A DNA stretch of 64,000 bases from Propionigenium maris DSM 9537 (GCF_027925155.1 NZ_BSDY01000004.1:186001-250000); one strand, 5' to 3'. Positions 16,359 to 24,567 are shown, counted from the first letter of the stretch. The notes: a model not told the origin generated them from the sequence alone. A program made the numbers and translations.

Positions 16359-17705
16359 TTAAACAAATAGCTTAGCTATTATAATGATAATCGGTAGACT
16401 GATTGCCGTTCTTGCAAGGAAGAATCCCAGTACCTCTAAGAAGTTAAAGTTCATCTTCGTCTTAAGAAGGATCGATCCAGTCTCCGCCATAAAGATCAGC
16501 TGTGTAAATGACAGCGTCCCAACGATAAATCTTGAGATCTCATACTCAGATCCCTTGATAAAGATAGTAGGAAGGTACATATCTGTAAATCCTACTAGAG
16601 ATGCTTCAGCTACAAGCTTGGCATCTGGTATATTTAAAAACTCAAATACTGGTACTAGCGGTGATGCAATTATGCTGAAGATTGGTGTTGCCTCAGCTAC
16701 CATAAGCCCGCAAGTTCCTACAAATACAATTACAGGTATAAATGTCATGTGGATATTGAAGATCGATGGAAGCATCTTTGTGAATGCCCCTATATCTGCT
16801 CCCTGTGCCTTATCCACAGCTATATCAAATGCTTCATCTACACTTACCTTTTTGTCGTCCTCCTTCAGCTGCTTCCCTACCCCTTCCATATACTCATCTG
16901 GATACTTGGTGATGATAGGCAGTCTCGACATGATAAGTGCCACTGTAAAACTTGTAAATACTATTGTTCCGTAGAACAGCGGAAATCTCGATGAGAATCC
17001 AAGCTCTCCAGCAACAAAGGCTGTAAAAGCAATTCCTACTACCGAAAAGCATGTAGCTATAAGGGTAGCTTCTCTTTTTGTATAGTATCCCTGGGCATGC
17101 TGCTCATCTGTTACCAGTATTCCCAGTGTTCCGTCTCCTACAAATGAAGCTATAGCATCTACAGCACTTCTTCCTGGTACATTGAATAGCTTTCTCATTA
17201 CCGGCTTAAGAAGGTTCCCCAGAAACTCCAGAAGACCAAAGTCCAGAAGGAATGGCAGGATAAGATTTCCAACGGTAAATGTTACAAAGAGTGATCCTAT
17301 AAAATCGTTTACCACAAGCCCTCCAGTGTCTCCACCGATAAGAAGCTGAGGTCCCACCTGGAAGTAAACCATCATATACATAATAGCTCCTGCTACTCTC
17401 ACAAGCAGTGATAGCGAACCTGTTACAAAGGCCGACTTTAACACCTTGTTCTCGGTTATAAATGAAAGGTTAAATACACTTCCCAGGATACTCATAACTA
17501 TTGTAGCTGCTGAAGCTATCACTCCATAGAAAAGTACTCCCTCTGTAAGGTGGTTCTTTACTATTCCATTGATATGCCCCAGCATTACTGTTGTCTGCCC
17601 CTTATATGGTATTGGCAGCAGGAATAGCGCTATCCCCAGTAACGAAGGTATTATAAACTTTGCTTTACTCTTATTTTCAACTTGATTCATCGATATTGTG
17701 CTCAT
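16359..17705 (-). CDS. YjiH-family membrane protein with nucleoside-recognition (Gate) domains
   Basis: The 448-residue protein is a polytopic membrane protein of about ten to eleven spans. It has Gate-domain signatures such as PGRSAVDAIASFVGDGTLGILVTDEQ and the C-terminal IPDAKLVAEASLVGFTDMYLPTIFIKGSE. YjiH relatives are thought to be transporters, but their substrate is not established. Its place after the amino-acid ABC genes and within an arginine-attenuated operon suggests an amino acid or peptide substrate. The ATG has a GGGAGA site. It is followed 25 bases later by the second leader peptide. Confidence 0.85.
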   Translation of the reverse strand: MSTISMNQVENKSKAKFIIPSLLGIALFLLPIPYKGQTTVMLGHINGIVKNHLTEGVLFYGVIASAATIVMSILGSVFNLSFITENKVLKSAFVTGSLSLLVRVAGAIMYMMVYFQVGPQLLIGGDTGGLVVNDFIGSLFVTFTVGNLILPFLLDFGLLEFLGNLLKPVMRKLFNVPGRSAVDAIASFVGDGTLGILVTDEQHAQGYYTKREATLIATCFSVVGIAFTAFVAGELGFSSRFPLFYGTIVFTSFTVALIMSRLPIITKYPDEYMEGVGKQLKEDDKKVSVDEAFDIAVDKAQGADIGAFTKMLPSIFNIHMTFIPVIVFVGTCGLMVAEATPIFSIIASPLVPVFEFLNIPDAKLVAEASLVGFTDMYLPTIFIKGSEYEISRFIVGTLSFTQLIFMAETGSILLKTKMNFNFLEVLGFFLARTAISLPIIIIIAKLFV

Positions 17706-17753
17706 CTTTTTCTCCCTGTTCTCTCTTTTTTTATCTTTCTATTAAAACTATCT

Positions 17754-18482
17754 CTAGTGGTTTAATACCTTATCTAAAAACTCCTTAGTTCTTTCATTCT
17801 TGGCACTTTCAAATACCTCTATGGGGTGTCCGTCCTCTACAACCACTCCCTCGTCCATAAACATAACTCTGCTGGCTACATTCTTGGCAAATCCCATCTC
17901 GTGGGTTACGATTACCATGGTCATTCCCTCGTCTGCCAGGTCCCTCATTACATCCAGTACCTCCCTTACCATCTCTGGGTCCAGAGCACTTGTTGGTTCA
18001 TCGAAGAGTATTACGTGGGGGTCCATTGCAAGGGCTCTTGCTATGGCTATTCTCTGCTTCTGTCCCCCGCTCAGTTGGTTGGGATAAGCTCCCGCCTTAT
18101 CTGAAAGTCCCACTCTCTTCAGTAGGCTCATGGCCTTCTTCTCTATCTCATCCTTCCCCTGCTTCTTCACCTTCATAGGTGCCAGAGTTAGGTTTTCCAG
18201 TACACTCTTGTGGGGGAAGAGGTTAAAGTGCTGAAACACCATCCCCACCCTCTCACGGAGGTTATTGATATTTGTTGTTTTCTCCATTATGTCTCTTCCC
18301 TCTACAAGGATGCTTCCCTTAGTTGGCTCCTCCAGCTTGTTTATACATCTGAGGAAGGTTGACTTCCCGCTTCCAGATGGTCCTATTACAGCTACCACCT
18401 CTCCCTTGTCTATCTGCTTATCTATTCCCTTGAGAACATGAAGTTCTCCAAAACTTTTATGTAGTCCCTCTATCTTAATCAC
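17754..18482 (-). CDS. Amino-acid ABC transporter ATP-binding protein (GlnQ type)
   Basis: This 242-residue ATPase has Walker [10 protein letters not shown] (34-42), Q-loop [10 protein letters not shown], signature LSGGQKQR, Walker [13 protein letters not shown] and a switch His in VTHEMGFA. These closely follow GlnQ/HisP/ArtP proteins for polar amino acids. It would sit on the cytoplasmic face and drive the permease encoded just upstream. The start is GTG at 18482, overlapping the permease gene by eight bases, so translation is coupled. Confidence 0.95.
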   Translation of the reverse strand: MIKIEGLHKSFGELHVLKGIDKQIDKGEVVAVIGPSGSGKSTFLRCINKLEEPTKGSILVEGRDIMEKTTNINNLRERVGMVFQHFNLFPHKSVLENLTLAPMKVKKQGKDEIEKKAMSLLKRVGLSDKAGAYPNQLSGGQKQRIAIARALAMDPHVILFDEPTSALDPEMVREVLDVMRDLADEGMTMVIVTHEMGFAKNVASRVMFMDEGVVVEDGHPIEVFESAKNERTKEFLDKVLNH

Positions 18483-19182
18483 TGACCTTCAGCCCCCCTT
18501 CTACACTTCTCATAAACTTTGTAAATATAGTTGTCAACATGAGATATATAAGTCCCACAGCCAGAAGAGGTTCCACTCCTCTATAGGTCTGACTGGTTAT
18601 TATGTTAGCCGATCTCAGAAGATCCACCCCTCCGATAAATCCCACTATGGAGGTTTCCTTGAGAAGACTTATAAACTCACTTACCAGTGCCGGAAGGATC
18701 TTCTTTATCCCCTGGGGAATTATAATCTCCTTCATTGCAGTGGGATAGGTCATCCCCAGAGCTCTTGCTGCCTCCATCTGTCCCTTGGGCAGCCCCTCTA
18801 TTCCCGCTCTTATTATCTCAGCTACATAAGCTCCGCTGTTCAGCCCGAATGCTATTCCTGCCACCACAAGGATGGGAGTATTTCTCAGGCTTCCCACAAA
18901 TACTATGTTGGCTAGAACCATGAGCTGCACCACTGCAGGTGTTCCTCTCACCACATCCACATAGGTCAGTGCAAACCTTTCCAGTGGATTTATCTTTTCC
19001 AGCTTTCCTATTCCCTTGAAGGGATAGAAGTGTGACAGCCTCATCACCGCCAGGAGGGTTCCAAAGACCACTCCTATTACCGCCGCAAAGAGCGTTACCC
19101 CTATGGAGAAAGCCAGCCCCTTTAATATATACATGTATCTTGAATCCTTAAAAAATATCTCTGCCAGTGTCTGTAAATACAT
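18475..19182 (-). CDS. Amino-acid ABC transporter permease
   Basis: The 235-residue inner-membrane protein has about five spans and the His/Glu/Gln-type permease loop ([10 protein letters not shown] and [43 protein letters not shown]). It probably forms a homodimer with the ATPase encoded downstream. It is the first structural gene of the operon, with AAGGGGG five bases before its ATG. A leader with an arginine-rich peptide and a terminator lies directly upstream. Confidence 0.95.
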   Translation of the reverse strand: MYLQTLAEIFFKDSRYMYILKGLAFSIGVTLFAAVIGVVFGTLLAVMRLSHFYPFKGIGKLEKINPLERFALTYVDVVRGTPAVVQLMVLANIVFVGSLRNTPILVVAGIAFGLNSGAYVAEIIRAGIEGLPKGQMEAARALGMTYPTAMKEIIIPQGIKKILPALVSEFISLLKETSIVGFIGGVDLLRSANIITSQTYRGVEPLLAVGLIYLMLTTIFTKFMRSVEGGLKVSD

Positions 19183-19227
19183 CTTTGCCCCCTTTTATGT
19201 TAAAACCCCTTAATTGCAATAAAAAAA

Positions 19228-19271
19228 GTCCAGTTAGCTTTGTATTCCTATCTACAATCTGCTAACTGGAC
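19228..19271 (-). terminator. Intrinsic terminator of the first arginine attenuator
   Basis: An 11-bp perfect stem GTCCAGTTAGC/GCTAACTGGAC is followed by seven T residues on the minus strand, 39 bases before the permease ATG. Two further hairpins lie between it and the leader peptide: AAAGCCAG/CTGGCTTT (19290-19320, itself followed by a T-rich run) and TGGGAG/CTCCCA (19345-19366). These could provide alternative pairings. Confidence 0.85.
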
Positions 19272-19394
19272 ATTCCCTTTGTAAAAATAAAAGCCAGCGG
19301 TTTATACTACCCCTGGCTTTAAAATCTACACTTCGTTATACTCATGGGAGGATCTTGCTTCTCCCAATCTTTGCACAAGAATTTAAATGTCAAT

Positions 19395-19472
19395 TTAAGC
19401 CAATTGAATTAGATAAGAATTATTGTTTTTTGTCCTGCTTCTCCTTATCCTTCTTCTCCTTAGCTTAAGCAT
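19395..19472 (-). CDS. Arginine-rich leader peptide, 25 aa (first attenuator)
   Basis: The ATG at 19472 is seven bases after a GAGGAGG site and opens a 25-codon frame beginning MLKLRRRRIRRSRTK, ending TAA at 19395. Seven arginine codons (all AGG or AGA) fall within residues 5 to 13. A consensus promoter lies upstream, and three hairpins, the last an intrinsic terminator, lie between the peptide and the permease gene. This is the textbook layout of ribosome-mediated attenuation sensing arginyl-tRNA. It is inferred from sequence only. Confidence 0.75.
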   Translation of the reverse strand: MLKLRRRRIRRSRTKNNNSYLIQLA

Positions 19473-19545
19473 TTGAATTCCTCCTCTTCTCAAAATTTAT
19501 ATCTCTAAGATTTTCTCTCTGATATTTTCTTCTTATTTGATAAGG

Positions 19546-19574
19546 ATGATACCAAGATAATCTCCTTCTGTCAA
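19546..19574 (-). promoter_or_regulatory. Promoter of the arginine-linked operon
   Basis: TTGACA (19569-19574) and TATCAT (19546-19551) on the minus strand are 17 bases apart. The predicted start is near 19539, about 67 bases before the leader-peptide ATG and about 355 before the permease ATG. Confidence 0.75.
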
Positions 19575-19704
19575 CACTTTTTATTTATCAAATTTTATTT
19601 TTCCCACTTTTAAAAGACTTGATCCTTAAATTAATTTTGACCCTACATCACCGAAAATACACAATTCCAAGGTATAATTTAATGAATTTTTAAGGAGGTT
19701 TTTT

Positions 19705-20313
19705 ATGAAAAAAAAAATAATTTATTTTTTGACCTTTGTACTACTATCTCTCTCTGCTGTGGGAGCTGAACCATTCCAGCTTTCCCTTCCTGGAAACAAC
19801 AACTTTCCAGACAGCCAGGATGTCTCTGGAGCCAGGCTTTCCCTTCTCTATGGTGAAGCCCGTAATGTAAAGGGACTTAACGTTTCGATCTTTGGTGTCT
19901 CTGAGGTAGAGAACTTTACAGGACTGGAGTTTGACTGGTTTTTCGGTGCCAACAGGGTTAGAAATGAGTTTAAGGGAGTGGCCCTTGGATGGGTAAACTG
20001 GCACGAGGGACAGGATACAGGGGTCAACATTGGATTTGTAAACTTTGTAAATAACGTCAATGGTGTAAACCTTGGAGGTTTCAACTACTCCCAAGGGCTT
20101 ACCCAGATAAATATAGGTCTTGTCAATGTAGGTCTCTATGAGAGCCTTATAGATATCGGCTTTGTAAACTACTCGGAGAGCACCACCTTCCAGATAGGTC
20201 TTATCAATGCCACAAAGAATCTGGACGGCCTTCAGGTAGGTATCATAAACTATGCTGAAAATGGTATCTTCCCGGTTCTTCCCCTTGTAAACTTTAGAAA
20301 AACTTTATATTAA
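19705..20313 (+). CDS. Secreted surface-repeat protein (beta-solenoid-like), paralogue 1
   Basis: The 202-residue protein has a signal peptide (KKKIIYFLTFVLLSLSAVGAEP) and then short repeats of the form xGVNLGxVNxxx, for example GVNIGFVNFVNNVNGVNLGGFNYSQG and QINIGLVNVGL. The repeats continue to a conserved end VGIINYAENGIFPVLPLVNFRK. This resembles proteins annotated as surface-repeat proteins of the LA_2272 type. The fold is probably a small beta-solenoid or barrel at the cell surface, and function is unknown. An AAGGAGG site precedes the ATG. It is about half-identical by eye to the protein at 21635-22273. Confidence 0.75.
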   Translation: MKKKIIYFLTFVLLSLSAVGAEPFQLSLPGNNNFPDSQDVSGARLSLLYGEARNVKGLNVSIFGVSEVENFTGLEFDWFFGANRVRNEFKGVALGWVNWHEGQDTGVNIGFVNFVNNVNGVNLGGFNYSQGLTQINIGLVNVGLYESLIDIGFVNYSESTTFQIGLINATKNLDGLQVGIINYAENGIFPVLPLVNFRKTLY

Positions 20314-20405
20314 AAAGCAACGTGACGGTGCATCCTGATAACCAATTGGAATACTAGTTATTTCATGTAAAACTTTTGCAAATTTTATACTTGCCTTAAC
20401 AATAA

Positions 20406-20432
20406 AAAAAGCGGTCTTATAGGCCGCTTTTT
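20406..20432. terminator. Bidirectional intrinsic terminator
   Basis: AAAAAGCGG/CCGCTTTTT inverted repeat between converging genes. Confidence 0.85.
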
Positions 20433-20445
20433 AATTTTGCTCTAT

Positions 20446-20883
20446 CTAGTTCTTGGCTTCCAGCTTTAGGATTCTCTCCTTGGCTCTTTCAAGCTCCAGC
20501 TTCTGCTTTATGCTTTCCTTGAGCTTCATATTATCCAGCTCTCTCTTTACCTCTGATATCTCGGTATTGTCCTGCATATCAGCTGATTTTTTTATCGGCT
20601 GCTCCAGGTAGATAGACAGATAGTTCTCGTTAAACTCTTTCTCGATAACCTTATTGCTTGTACCTGTTTCTCCCTTAAGCATTACTACACTTACCTCATC
20701 TTTAGGTACCCTCATCTGCAGTCTTCCACCGTAGATCCTTCCATAGTACTCACCATTGAGGAAAACCTCTGCCTCCTGAACGTTGGTAATAACAGTTACC
20801 TCTCTCTCTGGTCTCTTGGATGTTGAAGAACATCCCATAAAACTCAATACCATAATCAGCGCTAACATCGTTTTTTTTATCAT
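20446..20883 (-). CDS. PEGA-like lipoprotein with coiled-coil tail
   Basis: The 145-residue protein has a lipoprotein signal (LSFMGCSST), then a PEGA-like beta domain (VTVITNVQEAEVFLNGEYYGRIYGGRLQMRVPKDEVSVVML). It ends in a charged coiled-coil tail with NMKLKESIKQKLELERAKERILKLEAKN. That tail is almost the same as in the neighbouring 175-residue lipoprotein although the front domains differ. It is probably anchored to a membrane and displayed in the periplasm. It is 12 bases from its upstream neighbour, so the two are cotranscribed. Confidence 0.75.
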   Translation of the reverse strand: MIKKTMLALIMVLSFMGCSSTSKRPEREVTVITNVQEAEVFLNGEYYGRIYGGRLQMRVPKDEVSVVMLKGETGTSNKVIEKEFNENYLSIYLEQPIKKSADMQDNTEISEVKRELDNMKLKESIKQKLELERAKERILKLEAKN

Positions 20884-20895
20884 CTTCTCTCTCCC

Positions 20896-21423
20896 CTATG
20901 AAGCTTCCAGTTTAAGAACTCTCTCCTTTGTTCTTTCCATCTCCAGCTCCTGCTTTATACTTTCCTTCATCTTCATCTTTTCAATTTCGCTCTTCAGCTT
21001 CTCTATCTCCGTGTCCTTCTCTGCAGAACTCTTCTTTCTGGAGAACCCTGGAACAGAGTAGTTTGTCTTGGACAGCCTTCCCGTTCCTCCCGTAGGATAG
21101 TCGATTATATATGTAGCTCCATACCACAGAAGATTCCAGGTGGCCCATGGATTATACTCCCTCTCTAGATACACCTTTCTCACATTCTCTGGATTATCTA
21201 TCTCCCTAAGAAGGATGTACTCATCCCCGTGTCTGCTTCTGTTGGATGCATCAAATACTATTAGGTTTCCTTCACCTATATAGTTATTTCCGTCTGAATA
21301 TGCCTCTACCGGTGTGGCAGACTGCAGTGTAACAGTTTTTCTTGCTGGTTCCATCATAGTTCCGCACCCCGTCAGCAGAAGCACTAGGGAAACCACAGCC
21401 ATTGTAAATATCTTTTTTCTCAT
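20896..21423 (-). CDS. Lipoprotein with beta domain and coiled-coil tail
   Basis: The 175-residue protein has a lipoprotein signal (LLLTGCGTM) and a beta-rich domain (residues about 25-125) that includes SRHGDEYILLREID and a hydrophobic ATYIIDYPTGGTGRLSKTNYSV. It ends in a coiled coil (KMKMKESIKQELEMERTKERVLKLEAS). The front domain is homologous to the 129-residue lipoprotein at 22306-22695, and the tail to the PEGA protein at 20446-20883. It is therefore a mosaic of its two neighbours. The role is unknown, probably envelope. Confidence 0.75.
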   Translation of the reverse strand: MRKKIFTMAVVSLVLLLTGCGTMMEPARKTVTLQSATPVEAYSDGNNYIGEGNLIVFDASNRSRHGDEYILLREIDNPENVRKVYLEREYNPWATWNLLWYGATYIIDYPTGGTGRLSKTNYSVPGFSRKKSSAEKDTEIEKLKSEIEKMKMKESIKQELEMERTKERVLKLEAS

Positions 21424-21634
21424 AAACTCTCCCTCGTCACTTTTAATTTTAAGTTAATTTTCACAAAATTAAATAACCTTAAAATTATACACCAACTGAC
21501 TTAGGGGTAACCTATGACTTTATCCATAGATTAAGAAAAATTAATTTTTTAAGTATATTGTGGTTTTCTATTTAAAGGATTTCTTAATTTTGTTATAATA
21601 ACTAAATTAGAACGACTACTAGAGGAGGATCAAG

Positions 21635-22273
21635 ATGAAAAAAATACTAGCTCTTGCAGCAGGACTTACCCTTGCTGCTACTACAGCACTGGCTGCACCG
21701 GCACAGCTTTCCGTTCCCGGGAAAAACTTCCCAGAGGGGGATGTATCTGGTGTGAGACTTTCACTTCTAAATGGTAAAACTGAAAATGTATCAGGGGTTA
21801 ACTTCTCTGTTCTTGGACTTTCTGAAGTTGAAAACTTCAAGGGTCTTGATTTCGGTCTTTTCTTTGGTGCAAGTAGAGTCTCTGGAGACTTTACAGGGGT
21901 GGGAATCAACTTCCTAAACTGGCATGAGGGAAATTCCAAGGGTGTTAACTTTGGTCTTGTGAACTACGTTAACAACATGAAGGGTGTTAACTTTGGTTTT
22001 GTAAACTTTGCTGAGGGAGACAGCCTTATCAACCTTGGTGCTGTAAACGTTATAAAGGGAGATGCACTGGTTAACTTTGGTGCTGTAAACTACACTGAGG
22101 GACACTCCACAGTGGATCTTGGATTTGTAAACTACGCTCAGTCAACTACATTCCAGCTTGGATTTGTAAATGGAACTAAGAACCTGGACGGTCTTCAGGT
22201 AGGTCTTGTGAACTACGCTGAAAACGGTGTCTTCCCGGTTCTTCCCCTTGTTAACTTCAGAAAGGGTCTTTAA
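21635..22273 (+). CDS. Secreted surface-repeat protein (beta-solenoid-like), paralogue 2
   Basis: The 212-residue protein has a clear signal peptide (LALAAGLTLAATTALA/AP) and about eight short repeats of the GVNFGxVNxxx type, ending VGLVNYAENGVFPVLPLVNFRKGL. It is a paralogue of the protein at 19705-20313, with one extra repeat unit. An AGAGGAGG site lies about eight bases before the ATG, and a strong terminator follows immediately. Likely surface-exposed, with function unknown. Confidence 0.78.
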   Translation: MKKILALAAGLTLAATTALAAPAQLSVPGKNFPEGDVSGVRLSLLNGKTENVSGVNFSVLGLSEVENFKGLDFGLFFGASRVSGDFTGVGINFLNWHEGNSKGVNFGLVNYVNNMKGVNFGFVNFAEGDSLINLGAVNVIKGDALVNFGAVNYTEGHSTVDLGFVNYAQSTTFQLGFVNGTKNLDGLQVGLVNYAENGVFPVLPLVNFRKGL

Positions 22274-22274
22274 T

Positions 22275-22307
22275 AAAAAAAGCCGTCCCCCTAGGGACGG
22301 TTTTTTT
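22275..22307. terminator. Bidirectional intrinsic terminator
   Basis: CCGTCCC pairs with GGGACGG over a four-base loop, flanked by seven A and seven T residues. It serves both converging genes. Confidence 0.92.
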
Positions 22308-22695
22308 ATAGTTCATCTTCATAGGTAAAGTCCTTTACCTCATAGGTGGTTTTTCTCAGCTTTCCAGTGGCTCCAGTGAGATAATCCACTGGATAACCTA
22401 TAGTTCCGAAAAGTATAGGAAGGTTTAGTAGGGTCATCCTGTTAAATTTTCTGTCCAGCTCTATCCTATGCTCTCCATCTCCATCTACCTCCCTTACAAG
22501 GAGATACTCGCTCCCCCTTCTTGCCCTGTTACTTACCTTCACAGAGTTTACCTTTCCCCTTGCAACAAGCCTCTCTCCGTCTACCCATATCTCCACTGGC
22601 TTTTCAGAGTTGATATTCACTACCTTTTCCCTGGGAGTAAGCACAGTCCCACACCCAGTCAAAAAAACTACAAATAATATCAGTAATATCTTCAT
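22306..22695 (-). CDS. Small lipoprotein, paralogue of the 175-aa lipoprotein
   Basis: The 129-residue product has a lipoprotein signal (VVFLTGCGTV) and a single beta-rich domain with SRAR-like NRARRGSEYLLVREVDGDGEHRIELDRKF and GYPVDYLTGATGKLRKTTYEVKDF. It matches the front domain of the lipoprotein at 20896-21423 but has no coiled-coil tail. It is nine bases downstream of the sirtuin gene and so is probably cotranscribed with it. Confidence 0.75.
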   Translation of the reverse strand: MKILLILFVVFLTGCGTVLTPREKVVNINSEKPVEIWVDGERLVARGKVNSVKVSNRARRGSEYLLVREVDGDGEHRIELDRKFNRMTLLNLPILFGTIGYPVDYLTGATGKLRKTTYEVKDFTYEDEL

Positions 22696-22704
22696 AGATA
22701 CCCC

Positions 22705-23412
22705 CTATTCCTCTGAAATTTTACTGAATACCTCTCCCAGCCCCCTATTGATAGTCATATTAGCTCTGCTGCAGCAGAAGTTTGCCTCTTTGTTTATGAC
22801 CACCATCCTGCTTCCCCTGTAGTAATCCATCAGGCTGGCTGCAGGCTGAACAACTAAGCTTGTTCCTCCCACTATAAGTATTTCTGCATCTCTAATATAT
22901 TCTATAGCTTTTTCAAATTCCTTCATATTTAGTGGTTCCTCATATAAGGTTACATTGGGCTTTACTACTCCCCCGCATACCTTACACCTAGGCACCCCTA
23001 TACTCTTTATCACATACTCCAGTTCATAGTGTTTATTACACTTCATACAGTAGTTGTCTCTTATCCCTCCGTGAAGTTCTATTACATTTCTACTCCCTGC
23101 CTGCTGGTGAAGACCATCGATATTCTGAGTTATCACAGCTCTCACCTTTCCCCTCCTCTCCATCTCAGCCAGCACTCTGTGAGTCGTGTTGGGCTTGGCA
23201 TGGGTATATATCATATGCTTCCTGTAGAAATCAAAGAACTCCTCAGTATTGCTGTCAAAGTAGGTTCTGCTGAGCATATACTCCGGTGAGTGGGCATAGA
23301 GTCCTCCGGCACTTCTAAAATCCGGAATACCACTTTCAGTGGAAACTCCCGCTCCTCCAAAAAATACTATATTATCGCTTTCCTCTATCCACTCCTTGAG
23401 CTTATCTATCAA
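22705..23412 (-). CDS. cobB: Sir2-family NAD-dependent protein deacylase
   Basis: The 235-residue enzyme has all sirtuin motifs: GGAGVSTESGIPDFR for NAD binding, TQNIDGLHQQAG with the catalytic His in ELHGG, and a zinc site made of CMKC and CKVCGG. It removes acetyl or related acyl groups from protein lysines using NAD. The Tyr-Arg pair of desuccinylating class III sirtuins can be looked for in the helix after SAGGLYAHSPEYMLSRTYF but is not obvious. The start is TTG at 23412 with a GGAGGAGG site. Confidence 0.92.
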   Translation of the reverse strand: MIDKLKEWIEESDNIVFFGGAGVSTESGIPDFRSAGGLYAHSPEYMLSRTYFDSNTEEFFDFYRKHMIYTHAKPNTTHRVLAEMERRGKVRAVITQNIDGLHQQAGSRNVIELHGGIRDNYCMKCNKHYELEYVIKSIGVPRCKVCGGVVKPNVTLYEEPLNMKEFEKAIEYIRDAEILIVGGTSLVVQPAASLMDYYRGSRMVVINKEANFCCSRANMTINRGLGEVFSKISEE

Positions 23413-23595
23413 CTTATTACCTCCTCCAATATCTTTAATAAAAGTATAATCCCCATTTTCTAATTAAACAACCTCACAAAACAAACATTCTCTTTTACGT
23501 CAGTTGACATTATATATTCCTCTGAAATAAGTTACTATATCTTTGTGGAGAGAGATCTCCCGCCAATAACTTTTTCATTAAACTCTCAATAAAAA

Positions 23596-23626
23596 GGCAG
23601 CCATTCTCCCCAAGATCTAGGCTGTC
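23596..23626. terminator. Terminator-like hairpin, copy 1
   Basis: GGCAGCC pairs with GGCTGTC, with a 17-base loop and flanking A and T tracts. A copy with a one-base difference in the loop lies at 23764-23794. Confidence 0.65.
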
Positions 23627-23763
23627 TTTTTATGTATAAAGGTTAAAATAAAAGGAACAAAAATTATCTTTTGTGACAATTGTCGTTACCGGAATGAAAA
23701 AAATGGTGTATTATAATCCCATAAGCAATAGTAATTGCTTTTTCATCAATTTCTCTCAAAAAA

Positions 23764-23794
23764 GGCAGCCATTCTCCCCAAGATTTAGGCTGTC
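23764..23794. terminator. Terminator-like hairpin, copy 2
   Basis: Duplicate of the hairpin at 23596-23626. The similarity extends about 25 bases upstream of the stem (shared CTTTTTCAT). Confidence 0.65.
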
Positions 23795-23936
23795 TTTTTT
23801 AGTTTTTGCTTTCCTTTTCCTACTTCACCTGCACTTTAACTACTTTTTTCCTTAAATGGGAAAACTTTTCAAAATATTAAAGTTCATTTCTTGTCTCGTG
23901 AAAAGTAAGTAATTTTTAATTACTACACTTTATCCG

Positions 23937-23960
23937 CAACGTTAAAGCAATTTAACGTTG
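23937..23960. repeat. Perfect inverted repeat, 10-bp arms
   Basis: CAACGTTAAA and TTTAACGTTG surround GCAA. It shares CAACGT/ACGTTG ends with the next palindrome 15 bases on. Confidence 0.7.
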
Positions 23961-23975
23961 TTACCTTGAATGTTT

Positions 23976-23999
23976 CAACGTGATATGAATATCACGTTG
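23976..23999. repeat. Perfect inverted repeat, 11-bp arms
   Basis: CAACGTGATAT and ATATCACGTTG surround GA. It is either a cruciform/operator-like site or part of a larger structured element. Confidence 0.7.
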
Positions 24000-24045
24000 T
24001 GGAGAAACATAGTCGCTCTGAAAGAACTCTTTATTTCTCACAAAG

Positions 24046-24241
24046 ATCAAGACTTCCGGTAATCATCTTCCTAGGTAGGGCAAGACTCCCGTTTCTTTTC
24101 ATAGGCTCTAGGTAAGCATACTCCCATATCTCTGGAATTTATTTCATAAATTAAAAGCTAGTGGGATAGATAGAACCTATACTGTTTGACGAAACGAAGC
24201 TAAAATAATGAATAAAGTTCAACGATGACCTGCAGTCAGCC
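24046..24241 (+). repeat. Dispersed repeat type A, copy 1 (with insertion)
   Basis: It has the family landmarks TCAAGACTTCCG, CGTTTC...GAAACG, GGCTCTAG...TAGATAGAACC and a terminal CTGCAGTCAG. The inner hairpin is split by an insertion of about 57 bases after GGCTCTAG. Confidence 0.65.
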
Positions 24242-24271
24242 TTTAGATTCTTACTTCAAGGAACTAAAAAG

Positions 24272-24481
24272 GGCCGAAGTAGTCGATGTGACCTTGTACC
24301 CAATGCCTAACCTAGACCGCCATACAGATTAAGTTTATCATAACGTTTTACATTATTCTTTTCTTAACAAAGTTATGATTGTAGCTATCAAAGGTCGTAT
24401 ATTAATTCCTAACACCGAAGACATTACGCAGGACTAGATCTTCTTTGGGTACTTTCTTGCATCATGGTAAGAAAGTACCTC
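24272..24481 (-). repeat. Dispersed repeat type B, copy 1
   Basis: Shares with the copy at 38006-38225 the core CAGATTAAGTTTATCATAAC followed by GTTTTACA, plus GACATTACG and GGACTAGATCTTCTTT. One end is a GGTACTTTCTT/AAGAAAGTACC hairpin. Strand is given so that this hairpin is at the 5' end, as in type A. Confidence 0.65.
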
Positions 24482-24547
24482 TTATTGGAAATTAAAAAAT
24501 ATTTATCTCTACCTAAAAAATTATAAAAACCTCAATAAACAAAAAAA

Positions 24548-24567
24548 GAGGACTCCCCTGAGTCCTC
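24548..24567 (-). terminator. Intrinsic terminator after the tandem ferredoxins
   Basis: GAGGACTC/GAGTCCTC stem with a four-base loop and a T-run on the minus strand. Confidence 0.88.

Noticed and set aside
19221-19400. T-box or known riboswitch in the transporter leader
   Set aside because: No T-box TGGNACCGCG-type sequence and no lysine, glycine or SAM riboswitch landmarks. The arginine-rich leader frame explains the terminator better.
24046-24481. Insertion sequence
   Set aside because: No transposase frame or typical IS terminal repeats. Best described as non-coding dispersed repeats.
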